A stretch of DNA of 52,921 nt from Kiritimatiellia bacterium. Lineage in GTDB: Bacteria; Verrucomicrobiota; Kiritimatiellia; CAIQIC01; Lenti-01. Where the stretch lies: positions 1 through 52,921 of the forward strand of contig JAFTAH010000152.1 in NCBI GenBank assembly GCA_017458625.1, given 5' to 3'. This document shows, in pieces, positions 1 through 11,299 of the stretch. Each line of letters begins with the position of its first letter. The first letter of the stretch is position 1. Both the position numbers and the translations under genes were made by a program. The notes beneath the pieces were generated by a model. The model saw only the letters and a program-made list of their open reading frames with translations. It did no database searches and was not told the DNA's origin.

Positions 1-382
1 ACCGCTGCCGCTACGACGCGCCCAAAACGCCCTTCCAGAGGCTCTTGGATAAAGGCATCCTGACTCCGGAACAGGAGACGGCGCTGCGGGAATACCGCGA
101 CCGTCTCAGCGGCATGGAACTGTACCGGCGCGTGAGGAAACGCCTGCAGAGAATCCAGCGGCTCCAACGGGAATACGCCGCCGCGAAACTAATCTTGGCG
201 GGGGGTGCCCCGGGTTGTCCGGCCTTGCCGCTCCGCGGCACCCCTTGGGGGAGGGCGGTCCTGCGCCGGGCCACCCCCGGCCTTCCCACCCCCACCCCCT
301 CACAAGACAGAGAAAGGAGTGTCCAGTACTTGACCAACCAAAAACCACCGCCCTTCCTGAAGAGTGTCCTTTCTATTTGACA
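1..382. mobile_element. Right end of a transposon (partial)
   Basis: A transposase-like 3' end is followed by two direct repeats, GAGTGTCCAGTACTTGACCAA-like at about 317-337 and GAGTGTCCTTTCTATTTGACA-like at 362-382. Repeated binding sites near a terminus, with the outermost sequence ending in ACA (TGT on the other strand), are typical of Mu/Tn7/IS21-type DDE elements. The left part lies outside the window, so neither the family nor a target duplication can be confirmed. A GGGGTGCC/GGCACCCC inverted repeat lies between the conserved coding part and the terminus. Confidence 0.45.
3..380 (+). CDS. 3' end of a transposase / integrase-core protein (partial)
   Basis: The frame is open from the left edge and starts RCRYDAPKTPFQRLLDKGIL, followed by an Arg-rich helix (MELYRRVRKRLQRIQRLQREYA). 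A YDxPKTPYQRLL-like segment near the C-terminus is familiar from integrase-core transposases of the IS481/ISNCY type; this is recall of the family, not a search. Conserved-looking sequence stops near residue 65 and the remaining tail is Pro/Gly-rich and may be run-on. The gene is truncated by the window edge. It precedes the repeated terminal sequences of the element, consistent with a transposase at the right end. Confidence 0.5.
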   Translation, partial: RCRYDAPKTPFQRLLDKGILTPEQETALREYRDRLSGMELYRRVRKRLQRIQRLQREYAAAKLILAGGAPGCPALPLRGTPWGRAVLRRATPGLPTPTPSQDRERSVQYLTNQKPPPFLKSVLSI

Positions 383-547
383 AACTGGGCGTGTAATCCA
401 TGTTCTCCGTGGTTCGCCTTCTCTGGCCACTTCAAACAGGACTTCCGGAAATTGACGGTGGAGGGCAGTTTGGACTTGCGGGAGGGGGGTGAAGAGGCGA
501 GAATCGGGACGGAAAGGATACGGGCGGAAGAGATAAGAGATGGCGAA

Positions 548-790
548 ATGGGCAAGACTTCGTTCAAGGCGTTTTGCGTGGAATTCTACGCGGACCCTGT
601 CGGCAAGACGGGCCCCGAAGCCTGCGCCGCGTCCAAAGTCGCGCGCTCCGGCATCTCCGAGGGCGAGACCCTCGACCGCTTTTGCAAATCCGCGACGGCG
701 GAAAACCCCGCCGACGGGGGAAACGGCCTTTACGGGCAGTCCGCGCTTTTCATTTTCGGGCAATGTCCCGGGGAGTTGACCGTGGCGTGA
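548..790 (+). pseudogene. Possible decayed DUF3791-like small ORF
   Basis: An 80-codon frame begins MGKTSFKAFCVEFYA, which resembles the start of short DUF3791 proteins (xLKAFCIExYAxH...). The rest does not continue the family: the usual YEDLHGM-type C-terminus is missing. A weak purine-rich stretch lies upstream of the ATG. Between the transposon end (382) and hsdR (821) I see nothing else supportable. This may be a degraded remnant or chance; confidence is low. Confidence 0.22.
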
Positions 791-820
791 GTCCACCGCC
801 CCGCGCAAGGGAGTCCACCG

Positions 821-3598
821 ATGTCCAGCCAGGAAGCCAAAAGCATGTCGCCGGAAGAAAAAGCCAGGGTCAAAATCGACAGGCAGCTGACCGGCGCCGG
901 ATGGGACATCGTCTCGCGGGGCGAATACGTTCCCCAAAGCGCCTCCGCCGTCAAGGAAGCCCTGATGCGGGGCAACACCGAAAGCGATTACCTGCTTTTC
1001 GTGGACGACAAGGCCATCGCCGTCGTCGAGGCCAAGCGCGCAGAAAACCCTCTCGGCGAAGACGTCCAGGCGCAAGCCGAGGCCTACGCCCGCCACCCGC
1101 AAAGCTGGTACGGCCTGTGGTTCCCGGGCCAAATTCCCCTGGTCTATCTCGCCAACGGCCAAAAGATCTTCTTCAAGAACCTGTTGCAGCCGGACGCCGA
1201 CTACGTCGAGCTGCCGGAAATGCACTTCCCGAAGAAGATGCTGCAGCTGATTGGTAGGGCTTCCGAGTTCGGCGCCCTCCCGCGGCTCGACCCGCGCGGG
1301 CTGCGCGACTGCCAGTTCCGGGCGGAAACCGAATTCGAGAAATCCCTGAAAGCGGGCAACAAGAAGAGCCTGGCCGTGCTGGCGACCGGTTCCGGCAAGA
1401 CCTACCTCGCCTGCCTCGCCGCCTACCGTCTTTTGAACTACACCCCGGCCAAACGGGTCCTGTTCCTCGCGGACCGCAACAACCTGGCCCGCCAGGCGGA
1501 AAGCGAGTTCTGCACCTTCGACCGCACCGAAGGCCGGCGGGAAATGAGCTCACTCTATGAAATCAAGCGCCTGAAAAAGGACAAGGACATCCAGGCGGAC
1601 ATCGTGATTTCCACGATCCAGAAGCTGTTCGCCGTCCTGACGGGCCGCCCCCTGCCCGCCGGGGACGACGAGGACGCCGAAGACGAGCAAAACACGGCCG
1701 CCGAGGAAAAGGACGACCAGGACGCCGTCCGCCTCGGCGACGACCTGAAACTGCCGCCGGACCACTTCCAGCTCATCGTCGTCGACGAATGCCATCGCTC
1801 GATTTACGGCAAGTGGCGCGCCGTGCTGGACTATTTCTCCGGCGCCCGCGTCCTGGGCCTCACCGCCACGCCCACGCCCGAAGCCTACGCCTTTTTCGAC
1901 AACAACGTCATCGAAAAATACACCTACGACGATTCCGTCGTGGACGGCGTCAACGTTCCCTCCCGCGTCTACAGGATCAAGACCGAAGTCACGGAGCACG
2001 GCGGGGCGCTCCGGGAAGGCACGACGGTCGCGGAAACCTCGCGGAGGACAGGGAAGGAAGGCTTCTACGTGATGGAGGACCGGGTGGACTACGATTCCGC
2101 CCTCCTCGACCGTTCCGTCACCAACCCGGACCAGATACGAAAAGTCCTGGAGGCCTACAAGAAAGCCATCTACGACGAGCTCTACCCCGACCGCGAAAAG
2201 AAATGGGAATATGTCCCGAAAACGCTGGTTTTCGCCAAGGACGACCACCACGCCACGCAGATTGCCGAGGTCGCCGCGCAGGTGTTCGGCGAAGAGTTCG
2301 AGGGCGGCGCGGTGCCGGAACGCTTCGTTCAGAAAATCACCTACACCGCCGGGGACTCCAACGGCCTGATCCGCGACTTCCGGACGGAAAAGGATTTCCG
2401 CATCGCGGTCACCGTCACGCTGGTGGCGACCGGCACCGACGTGAAACCCCTGGAAGTCGTGTTGTTCATGAAGGACGTGCATTCCGACGTGCTCTACACG
2501 CAGATGAAGGGGCGAGGCTGCCGCGTCGTCGAAGACGACCGCCTGCGCGAGGCCACCCCCAACGCCACTACCAAGGATTGCTACTACATCGTGGATGCCG
2601 TAGGCGTGACGGAACACGAAATGTTCATCCCGAAAGCCGTCGCCGGCAACCGGAAGCCGGGCGTGTGCCCCCTTGAAGCCCTTCTGGAGCGCATGGCCCA
2701 CAACGAAACGAGCGACGACAATCTGTGGCTCCTCCGCGACTATTGCGCCACGATCCACCGCCGCTACGAAAACAACGCCCTTTTCGGCAGGCACCTCGAT
2801 TCCTTCATCGCCGAGTTCGGCTTTGCCCCGAAGACGGTCGCCTTCAGGATTCAGGAAGCCTTCGACCGCGGGTCGCTCCCCCCGTTCCGCGGCCCCTCGG
2901 ATCCGAACGCGGAGCGCATGGCGCTGGTTGCGGACCTCGTCGGCAACGTCCCGGCCCGCCGCAAGCTGCTGGAAATGCAGCGCGGCTACGTCGTGCGGAC
3001 CGAAAACGACCCCGACGAACTCATCTACGCGGGATTCTCCAAGGAGTCGGCCCGGACGTTCATCGAAAACTTCGAGCGCTGCCTGGACGAAAACAAGGAT
3101 TCCGTCGAAGCCCTCCGCATCCTCTACAACTCCGGCGACGCGGTCATCACGCACTCCATGCTGCTCGAACTGCGCGACCGCCTGCTTGCCGAAAACCGCC
3201 AATACGGCGTCTACCCGATCTGGAAAAATTACAAGGTCCTGGACGAAACCGGCGACGTCGACGAACTGGACGTCAAGACCAACGTCAACGCCCTCGCGAA
3301 CCTCATCCAGATCGTGCGTTTCGCGTTCGGAATCAACCGGAAGCTCTCCCCGCTGTCCAAGGGCTTTGCCCAGCGGTTCCACCTCTATTGCGGCCAGGCG
3401 CAGCGCGTCCTGACGGACGCCCAGCAGGAGATCATGCGCCAAATCGCCTCCTATGTCGTCGACGACGGCGCGCTCTCCGTGGCGGAACTGAACGAAATCG
3501 ACACCGACCTCTGGCGCCGCGGCGTGCTCGCCCTCTCCGCCCCCGGCCTCGCGGAAGAGATGCAATCCCTGGCAAGATTCCTCCTGAAAACGGCTTGA
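821..3598 (+). CDS. hsdR: Type I restriction endonuclease R subunit (HsdR, EcoEI-like)
   Basis: The 925-residue motor/nuclease subunit of a type I R-M system would translocate DNA with ATP hydrolysis and cut at a distance when joined to HsdM2S. An N-terminal PD-(D/E)xK-type site is visible around residues 55-72 (SDYLLFVDDKAIAVVEAK). The SF2 helicase core follows: Walker A ATGSGKTY at about 188-195, DECH box at about 322, the GLTATP motif after it, and the second RecA lobe with VATGTDVKPLE. The C-terminal third fits the EcoEI_R_C region. The ATG at 821 has AGGGAG 7 nt upstream. It is first in an operon with a GxxExxY gene, hsdM and hsdS. The stop is 6 nt before the first hairpin repeat. Confidence 0.93.
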   Translation: MSSQEAKSMSPEEKARVKIDRQLTGAGWDIVSRGEYVPQSASAVKEALMRGNTESDYLLFVDDKAIAVVEAKRAENPLGEDVQAQAEAYARHPQSWYGLWFPGQIPLVYLANGQKIFFKNLLQPDADYVELPEMHFPKKMLQLIGRASEFGALPRLDPRGLRDCQFRAETEFEKSLKAGNKKSLAVLATGSGKTYLACLAAYRLLNYTPAKRVLFLADRNNLARQAESEFCTFDRTEGRREMSSLYEIKRLKKDKDIQADIVISTIQKLFAVLTGRPLPAGDDEDAEDEQNTAAEEKDDQDAVRLGDDLKLPPDHFQLIVVDECHRSIYGKWRAVLDYFSGARVLGLTATPTPEAYAFFDNNVIEKYTYDDSVVDGVNVPSRVYRIKTEVTEHGGALREGTTVAETSRRTGKEGFYVMEDRVDYDSALLDRSVTNPDQIRKVLEAYKKAIYDELYPDREKKWEYVPKTLVFAKDDHHATQIAEVAAQVFGEEFEGGAVPERFVQKITYTAGDSNGLIRDFRTEKDFRIAVTVTLVATGTDVKPLEVVLFMKDVHSDVLYTQMKGRGCRVVEDDRLREATPNATTKDCYYIVDAVGVTEHEMFIPKAVAGNRKPGVCPLEALLERMAHNETSDDNLWLLRDYCATIHRRYENNALFGRHLDSFIAEFGFAPKTVAFRIQEAFDRGSLPPFRGPSDPNAERMALVADLVGNVPARRKLLEMQRGYVVRTENDPDELIYAGFSKESARTFIENFERCLDENKDSVEALRILYNSGDAVITHSMLLELRDRLLAENRQYGVYPIWKNYKVLDETGDVDELDVKTNVNALANLIQIVRFAFGINRKLSPLSKGFAQRFHLYCGQAQRVLTDAQQEIMRQIASYVVDDGALSVAELNEIDTDLWRRGVLALSAPGLAEEMQSLARFLLKTA

Positions 3599-3604
3599 AT
3601 ATTT

Positions 3605-3921
3605 GGAAACAACCATGACAACCTGTAAAACAACTTTTCCTTCACGGCGGGCAACGCCCGCCGACCAATGTTGTTTTTACCAGTTGTTTCCGTTGTTTCT
3701 TTGTCAATTATTGAAAAGGAAACAACCATGACAACGAATAAAAACAACTACCTTTTTCCGCCGCGCCAACTGCGCGGCGACAAGCAACATGTTGTTTTCA
3801 CAAGTTGTCCCAGTTGTTTCCCGCCAACCCCCACTGCAAGGGAAACAATCTCCTTCCCCGCCGCGCAGTTTGCGCGGCGCTCCCAAACATGTTGTTTTTA
3901 CTAGTTGTCTCCGTTGTTCCC
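3605..3921. repeat. Hairpin repeat array, three units between hsdR and the GxxExxY gene
   Basis: Three imperfect inverted repeats occur in tandem (about 3605-3700, 3718-3822, 3840-3921). Left arms read GGAAACAACCATGACAAC plus an A-rich CAAC tail; right arms end TTGTTTTTAC..GTTGTYYCCGTTGTTTCC, the reverse complement apart from a few bases. The centre of each unit is a small GC-rich hairpin that differs between units (CGGCGGGC/GCCCGCCG; CCGCGC/GCGCGG). The third unit has a shortened left arm. Two short frames are embedded: 3615-3731 (38 aa), whose TGA overlaps the ATG at 3728, and 3728-3904 (58 aa). I do not recognise the family. It is not CRISPR, and it lacks the GTTRRRY core of integron attC. 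Confidence 0.85.
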
Positions 3922-3942
3922 TCCCCCCAAAAATGAGTTTCC

Positions 3943-4380
3943 ATGAAGGATGCCGCTGAACTGAAAAAACACATTTATGACATTGTGGGCGCACTGCATT
4001 CCGTCCACGACGAGCTCGGACCCGGCGTCAACGAATACTGCTACCAGGAAGCCCTTTCGATGGAGTTGTCCGACAGGGGCATTCCGTTCGAGCGGGAAAA
4101 GGCCTTCCGGCCGCTGTACAAGGGGCGTCCGATGAATGCGGAATACCGCATCGATTTCCTCTGCAAGGGCGATGTCATCGTCGAATGCAAAGCCGTGGTG
4201 GCCTTGACGGCCACGCACCGGGCGCAACTCTTCAACTACATGCGGCTACTCAAGCTGCCGTGCGGAATCCTTGTCAACTTCTATCCCAAGTTCGCCACGA
4301 TTGAACGATACTTCTACGACGCGGACACCCAAGAAGTGCTGACCTCCGACGGAAAGCCCTTTCAAGAACGGCTTTTTCAA

Positions 4381-4395
<15 letters not shown>
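3943..4395 (+). CDS. GxxExxY protein (PD-(D/E)XK nuclease-like, PDDEXK_3)
   Basis: This 150-residue protein carries the signature motif G28-V-N-E31-Y-C-Y34 and a PD-(D/E)xK-like core, YRID71FLC...VIVE81CK83. GxxExxY proteins are a family of unknown function that often turns up inside other operons in environmental bacteria; nuclease activity is predicted from fold only. The ATG at 3943 follows a short spacer after the hairpin array. The stop TGA (4393-4395) overlaps an ATG at 4392 inside the next array, because the last codons GKQP-stop are the left arm of the repeat. A role in restriction or phage defence is inferred only from its position between hsdR and hsdM. Confidence 0.85.
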
Positions 4396-7563
<3,168 letters not shown>

Positions 7564-7576
7564 AAGGTGATAAGAT

Positions 7577-8140
7577 ATGTCCGATTCATACAATATCTTG
7601 GAAGATGCAGTTCGAGACATATTTGTGCGGACGGTCTGGTCGCACAAAATTCAGGAGAAACAGGCTGACATTTACCAAAAACAGTATAAATGCATGGAGA
7701 CGATAAACATTCTGTGCGCGTCACTGGCGTCAATCGGTATTCTTTCTTCCATTCGTCACGGAGAACTCTGGATAAAGATTATTTCTGCAGTTTTATCCTT
7801 TGCAACGGTATTCATCGGGACATACTTCAAGTCCTTTTCTCCAAACAAGCTGGCGAGGGTGCACAAAGAGACAGCAAACAAACTGCTGATTGTGCGGAAT
7901 GAATTTACCTGTCTGCTCACATCCATCAAGTTGAAGAACAAGTCCGTCGAAGAACTGGAGGACAGATACCGCGCGCTCATGGAGAAAGCGAATGAGGTTT
8001 ATAAGGACGCCTCGACAACCACGGATAAAGCAGTTGATCTGGCGAAGAAAGGCCTGCAAGTCAAGGGAGACAATACATTCTCAGAGGAAGAAATTGACTC
8101 GTACCTTCCAGCCGCATTACAGAAAGGAAACAGAAAATGA
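7577..8140 (+). CDS. SLATT-domain two-TM effector (CBASS-associated)
   Basis: This 187-residue protein has a short cytoplasmic N-terminus, two closely spaced hydrophobic helices at about 36-85 (NILCASLASIGILSS... and IISAVLSFATVFIGTYF), and a long charged C-terminal helical region. That layout fits SLATT (SMODS and SLOG-associating two-TM) proteins, predicted pore-forming effectors triggered by nucleotide messengers. It directly precedes a CD-NTase gene and overlaps it by ATGA, so they should form one unit. A GAAGGTGATAAG ribosome site precedes the ATG. Base composition is much more AT-rich than hsdRM. The family call rests on architecture and partner, not on a search. Confidence 0.75.
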   Translation: MSDSYNILEDAVRDIFVRTVWSHKIQEKQADIYQKQYKCMETINILCASLASIGILSSIRHGELWIKIISAVLSFATVFIGTYFKSFSPNKLARVHKETANKLLIVRNEFTCLLTSIKLKNKSVEELEDRYRALMEKANEVYKDASTTTDKAVDLAKKGLQVKGDNTFSEEEIDSYLPAALQKGNRK

Positions 8141-8946
8141 GTTGCCATATCACCAAACGCGGTGAAGTGATCCCGATGGGAACAAGGACAACCATATCCA
8201 ACCGCTATAAAACGATTACAAAAGCTGTTAACCGGGCGTTCTGGGATTCCACTAGTGATGTCGCACACAGCTTGTATGTGGGATCTTATGGACGCGGGAC
8301 AGCCGTCGATACCAGTGACATCGATATCCTCGTCGAGTTGCCAAAAGCAGAATATGAGCGCTTCGACCTTTGCAAGGGCAACGGGCAATCTCGTTTGTTG
8401 CAGGCCGTGAAGGAGGCAATACAAACCACATACTCCCAAACCGATATTCGCGCGGACGGGCAAGTTGTCAAGGTGTTGTTTGCAGACGGTATGAAGTTTG
8501 AAGTGTTGCCAGCGTTTCTTTCCACTGATTGGTACGGAAAAACAACATATAGCTACCCGGACAGCAATATGGGGGGAAACTGGAAATCCACAAACCCCAA
8601 AGCCGAACAGACCGCGATGAAGGACAAGAATACGTCAAGCCGTGGACTCCTTTTTGACATATGCAAGCACATGCGTTATGTGAGGGACGAATACTTCAGC
8701 AGCTACCATCTCTCAGGAATCGTAATCGACAGTTTTGCTTATCAAGCCATAGGCGACTGGAGTTGGACAGAGAATTCATCCGCAACTGCTGTTTCGGATG
8801 GCAGATTGGAACAAGCACACTACAATCACTATGCCAGCATCTACCGATTCGTCAGCCCAATCCGCGCGCCAGGTAGCAACGATTCCGTAAACCTGTCAGA
8901 CAGCAGAGATTGCCTTGCAAAGGTGCTCAACAAGATGATGCAATGA
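8137..8946 (+). CDS. SMODS / CD-NTase nucleotidyltransferase
   Basis: This 269-residue polymerase-beta-fold enzyme is predicted to make a cyclic or linear oligonucleotide messenger. It shows the hallmark G49-S50-YGRGT followed by D61-I-D63 (metal ligands), with a third acidic position at KFEVLPAF (about 126-133). Together with the overlapping upstream SLATT gene this is a minimal two-gene CBASS arrangement: no Cap2/Cap3 (E1/E2, JAB) or HORMA/TRIP13 genes are visible. The activating ligand and product are unknown. The gene is AT-rich relative to flanking chromosomal genes, suggesting transfer. Confidence 0.85.
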   Translation: MSCHITKRGEVIPMGTRTTISNRYKTITKAVNRAFWDSTSDVAHSLYVGSYGRGTAVDTSDIDILVELPKAEYERFDLCKGNGQSRLLQAVKEAIQTTYSQTDIRADGQVVKVLFADGMKFEVLPAFLSTDWYGKTTYSYPDSNMGGNWKSTNPKAEQTAMKDKNTSSRGLLFDICKHMRYVRDEYFSSYHLSGIVIDSFAYQAIGDWSWTENSSATAVSDGRLEQAHYNHYASIYRFVSPIRAPGSNDSVNLSDSRDCLAKVLNKMMQ

Positions 8947-9014
8947 TTGTAGTGGAACAAATGTGTTTTCGAATCTTTTCTATCTGCAATCAATTATAGA
9001 AAGAGAGGGTTATT

Positions 9015-11090
9015 ATGGGTTCAATTCACCAAGATGCCCAGCGGGCTTTTTTTGATAGCCATAAAAGCAATGCTGATTTAATCAAACTCTTTTTGTCCGG
9101 GTTTGATATTACAGCGGCTTACGAAAAACACGTGTCAAACACGACGGTATATGCGTATATCCTAAAACCTGAATCCTTTATGAAAGAGGCCTTTGGTTTT
9201 GAAAAAGATATACTCCTAATGTATTCACCATACAAAACAATGGAGCCTCGGGCGATTCAAGCTCTGGATGAATTGTTCCATCTTTATCCGTTTGTCGGTC
9301 GTGTTGACACACTGAACTGTTTTCTGTTGTCCGATGACAAAAACGTCGAAATATGGGTAAAAGAATCTGCAAATAGCGAAAACTTCAGAATAATCATCCC
9401 TTTTTCGAAAAATGAAATGTTGTCAAACAAGGGAAACACATGGTTTATTCGAAACAAACTAATAAAGTATTGTTTTGGGTTAGATTTGTTTGGCTATACT
9501 CTTCCGCTAAGTGACGACACATACTTTTTTGGCCGACAGCAGATAGTTGCCCATTATATCAACTCTATAAAACGTGGCGAAAATCGAGGTGTTTTCGGAT
9601 TGAGAAAAACAGGAAAGACTTCGCTGTTATATAAGATTAAGCGCATTGTTTCGGAACAGAAGATTGGAGAACTCTTTTTCTATGATTGCAAAATCCCCTC
9701 TTTCCGTAAGCTGCATTGGATCCAGTTTCTATATGAAATCTATTCGAACATTTGCAATCGCATAAATGTTTTGCCGAAGCGCGACGACGATGAGACAACG
9801 CTTATCCGCAATATGCGAACAGTGATAAAAGAGGCTGCGAATAAAGGGATCAAAATAATTCTCGTTTTTGATGAGATTGAATATGTTTCCTTTATCGCTC
9901 CGCTGGATGAGCATTGGAAGACTGAATTCGTCGATTTTTGGCAAACACTTTGGTCCATACAGAGTACCCATCGCAATTTGACATTTATTGTTTCAGGCGT
10001 AAATGCGAGTGTTACTGAAATTGATTCAATCGTAATTAACGGAAGGAGAATTCAGAATCCGTTGTTTGGAATAGTGCAATCCGAATACTTGAAAGGATTA
10101 ACGGAGGAAGAATGCAATTCCATGATAAAAACGCTGGGGAAGCGAATGGGGCTGAAATTCGAGCATGATGTTATCCGGCATATCTATGCACAGTATGGCG
10201 GCCATCCCATGCTTACTCGTCTTGCCTGTAGCAAGCTGAATATGTATTTTGAGGAAGCGAATCGCCCCGTCACGATTACCTTGCGTCATGCAGAACAACT
10301 ATTGCCAGATATTAATGCGGATCTTATTTACTATTTCAAACATGTTATTTCAGAGTTGCAAGAATTTTATCCAGATGAATACGATATGTTTGAAATGTTG
10401 GCTGTTGGTCAAATAGTCGATTACATGGAACTATCACAATCTGTGGAACTAACTAAGCACTTGTATGACTATGGACTGATAAATAACGAAGCGGGATATC
10501 CTAAAGTGAACCTTCCTGTTGCTGGCGATTTCGTTGCCTCTGAATTGGCAAAAAAGGAGCAGCGTCAGTCTGCGTATAAGCTGATTCCACCTGTGGACCG
10601 TTCAAAGTGGGTTGTTCGTCGAGCAAAGGCGATTACACAGGATTTGAGACAACTGGAGATTGCCATTTCTCAAGCGAATGGGTTGCCTAAACTTTTCGGC
10701 AATCATTCTTTCCCTGAAGCAGACAAACTACTTGAAATCCCGGTTGCAGATTCAGAAAGCAACTTTATTGCATTCACGAATATACTCAACAGATGTTTTG
10801 TTGAGTCCATGGAAAACTACGGGAAAGAAATAGGCAAAAATAACTATTTTTGGAACGATATTCGCATGGCCTACCCGGCATTGTTTGCGGTGTTATATCG
10901 GGCAAAAGTATATCGCCATTCTCAAGACCATCTAACACTAACCCCGCAGGTTAAAAAAGATTATGCTTCATTCCGAGCCGAAGACACTGCTGGAATTGCT
11001 GACCCCAAAGATCAATTATACGCAATTCAGCAAAAACTGCTTAATAGTCTTTGGGTTGCAATTCAGGTTGAAACGAACAAAATCATCTGA
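9015..11090 (+). CDS. Large P-loop ATPase of unknown function next to CBASS
   Basis: This 691-residue protein has an N-terminal region of about 170 residues that I do not recognise, a Walker A motif GLRKTGKTSL at about 195-204, Walker B ILVFDEIEYV at about 282-292, then a helical winged-helix-like region and a C-terminal alpha-rich extension. The NTPase part resembles STAND/AAA ATPases related to archaeal-type ATPases. An AAGAGAGGG ribosome site lies just before the ATG, and 68 bp separate it from the CD-NTase stop. It shares the AT-rich composition of the CBASS pair. It could be an extra component of that system or an independent defence ATPase; the sequence does not decide. Confidence 0.7.
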   Translation: MGSIHQDAQRAFFDSHKSNADLIKLFLSGFDITAAYEKHVSNTTVYAYILKPESFMKEAFGFEKDILLMYSPYKTMEPRAIQALDELFHLYPFVGRVDTLNCFLLSDDKNVEIWVKESANSENFRIIIPFSKNEMLSNKGNTWFIRNKLIKYCFGLDLFGYTLPLSDDTYFFGRQQIVAHYINSIKRGENRGVFGLRKTGKTSLLYKIKRIVSEQKIGELFFYDCKIPSFRKLHWIQFLYEIYSNICNRINVLPKRDDDETTLIRNMRTVIKEAANKGIKIILVFDEIEYVSFIAPLDEHWKTEFVDFWQTLWSIQSTHRNLTFIVSGVNASVTEIDSIVINGRRIQNPLFGIVQSEYLKGLTEEECNSMIKTLGKRMGLKFEHDVIRHIYAQYGGHPMLTRLACSKLNMYFEEANRPVTITLRHAEQLLPDINADLIYYFKHVISELQEFYPDEYDMFEMLAVGQIVDYMELSQSVELTKHLYDYGLINNEAGYPKVNLPVAGDFVASELAKKEQRQSAYKLIPPVDRSKWVVRRAKAITQDLRQLEIAISQANGLPKLFGNHSFPEADKLLEIPVADSESNFIAFTNILNRCFVESMENYGKEIGKNNYFWNDIRMAYPALFAVLYRAKVYRHSQDHLTLTPQVKKDYASFRAEDTAGIADPKDQLYAIQQKLLNSLWVAIQVETNKII

Positions 11091-11116
11091 TGATGCAAAA
11101 TAGATTCGGAAGATTT

Positions 11117-11172
11117 GAATACGAATTGTGGAACCTTGCAAAAAGAATTCCTCCGCCCAAAGGTTCGTATTC
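11117..11172. repeat. Inverted repeat after the ATPase gene
   Basis: GAATACGAA (11117-11125) and TTCGTATTC (11164-11172) are perfect reverse complements separated by 38 bp, with GGAACCTT/AAAGGTTC pairing partly inside. The rest of the 209-bp gap to the next gene holds no recognisable gene. It could be a weak terminator or mark the end of the AT-rich block, since composition returns to GC-rich soon after 11270. Confidence 0.45.
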
Positions 11173-11299
11173 TCTGCATTCTTCCCAATTGCTTGTGAGA
11201 CATCCCTTTCGCTCTCTTTCTTGGTGTTCCCGTCCTCAGGGCGAAGCAGCCGCCTCCCATCAGCTTTTCAATAGGTGAATTAATGTGCAAGGTGGACTC

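Noticed and set aside
1550-3616. Long open frame antisense to hsdR (688 codons)
   Set aside because: It mirrors a clear HsdR frame in GC-rich DNA, has no domains, and lacks a ribosome site; an artefact of composition.
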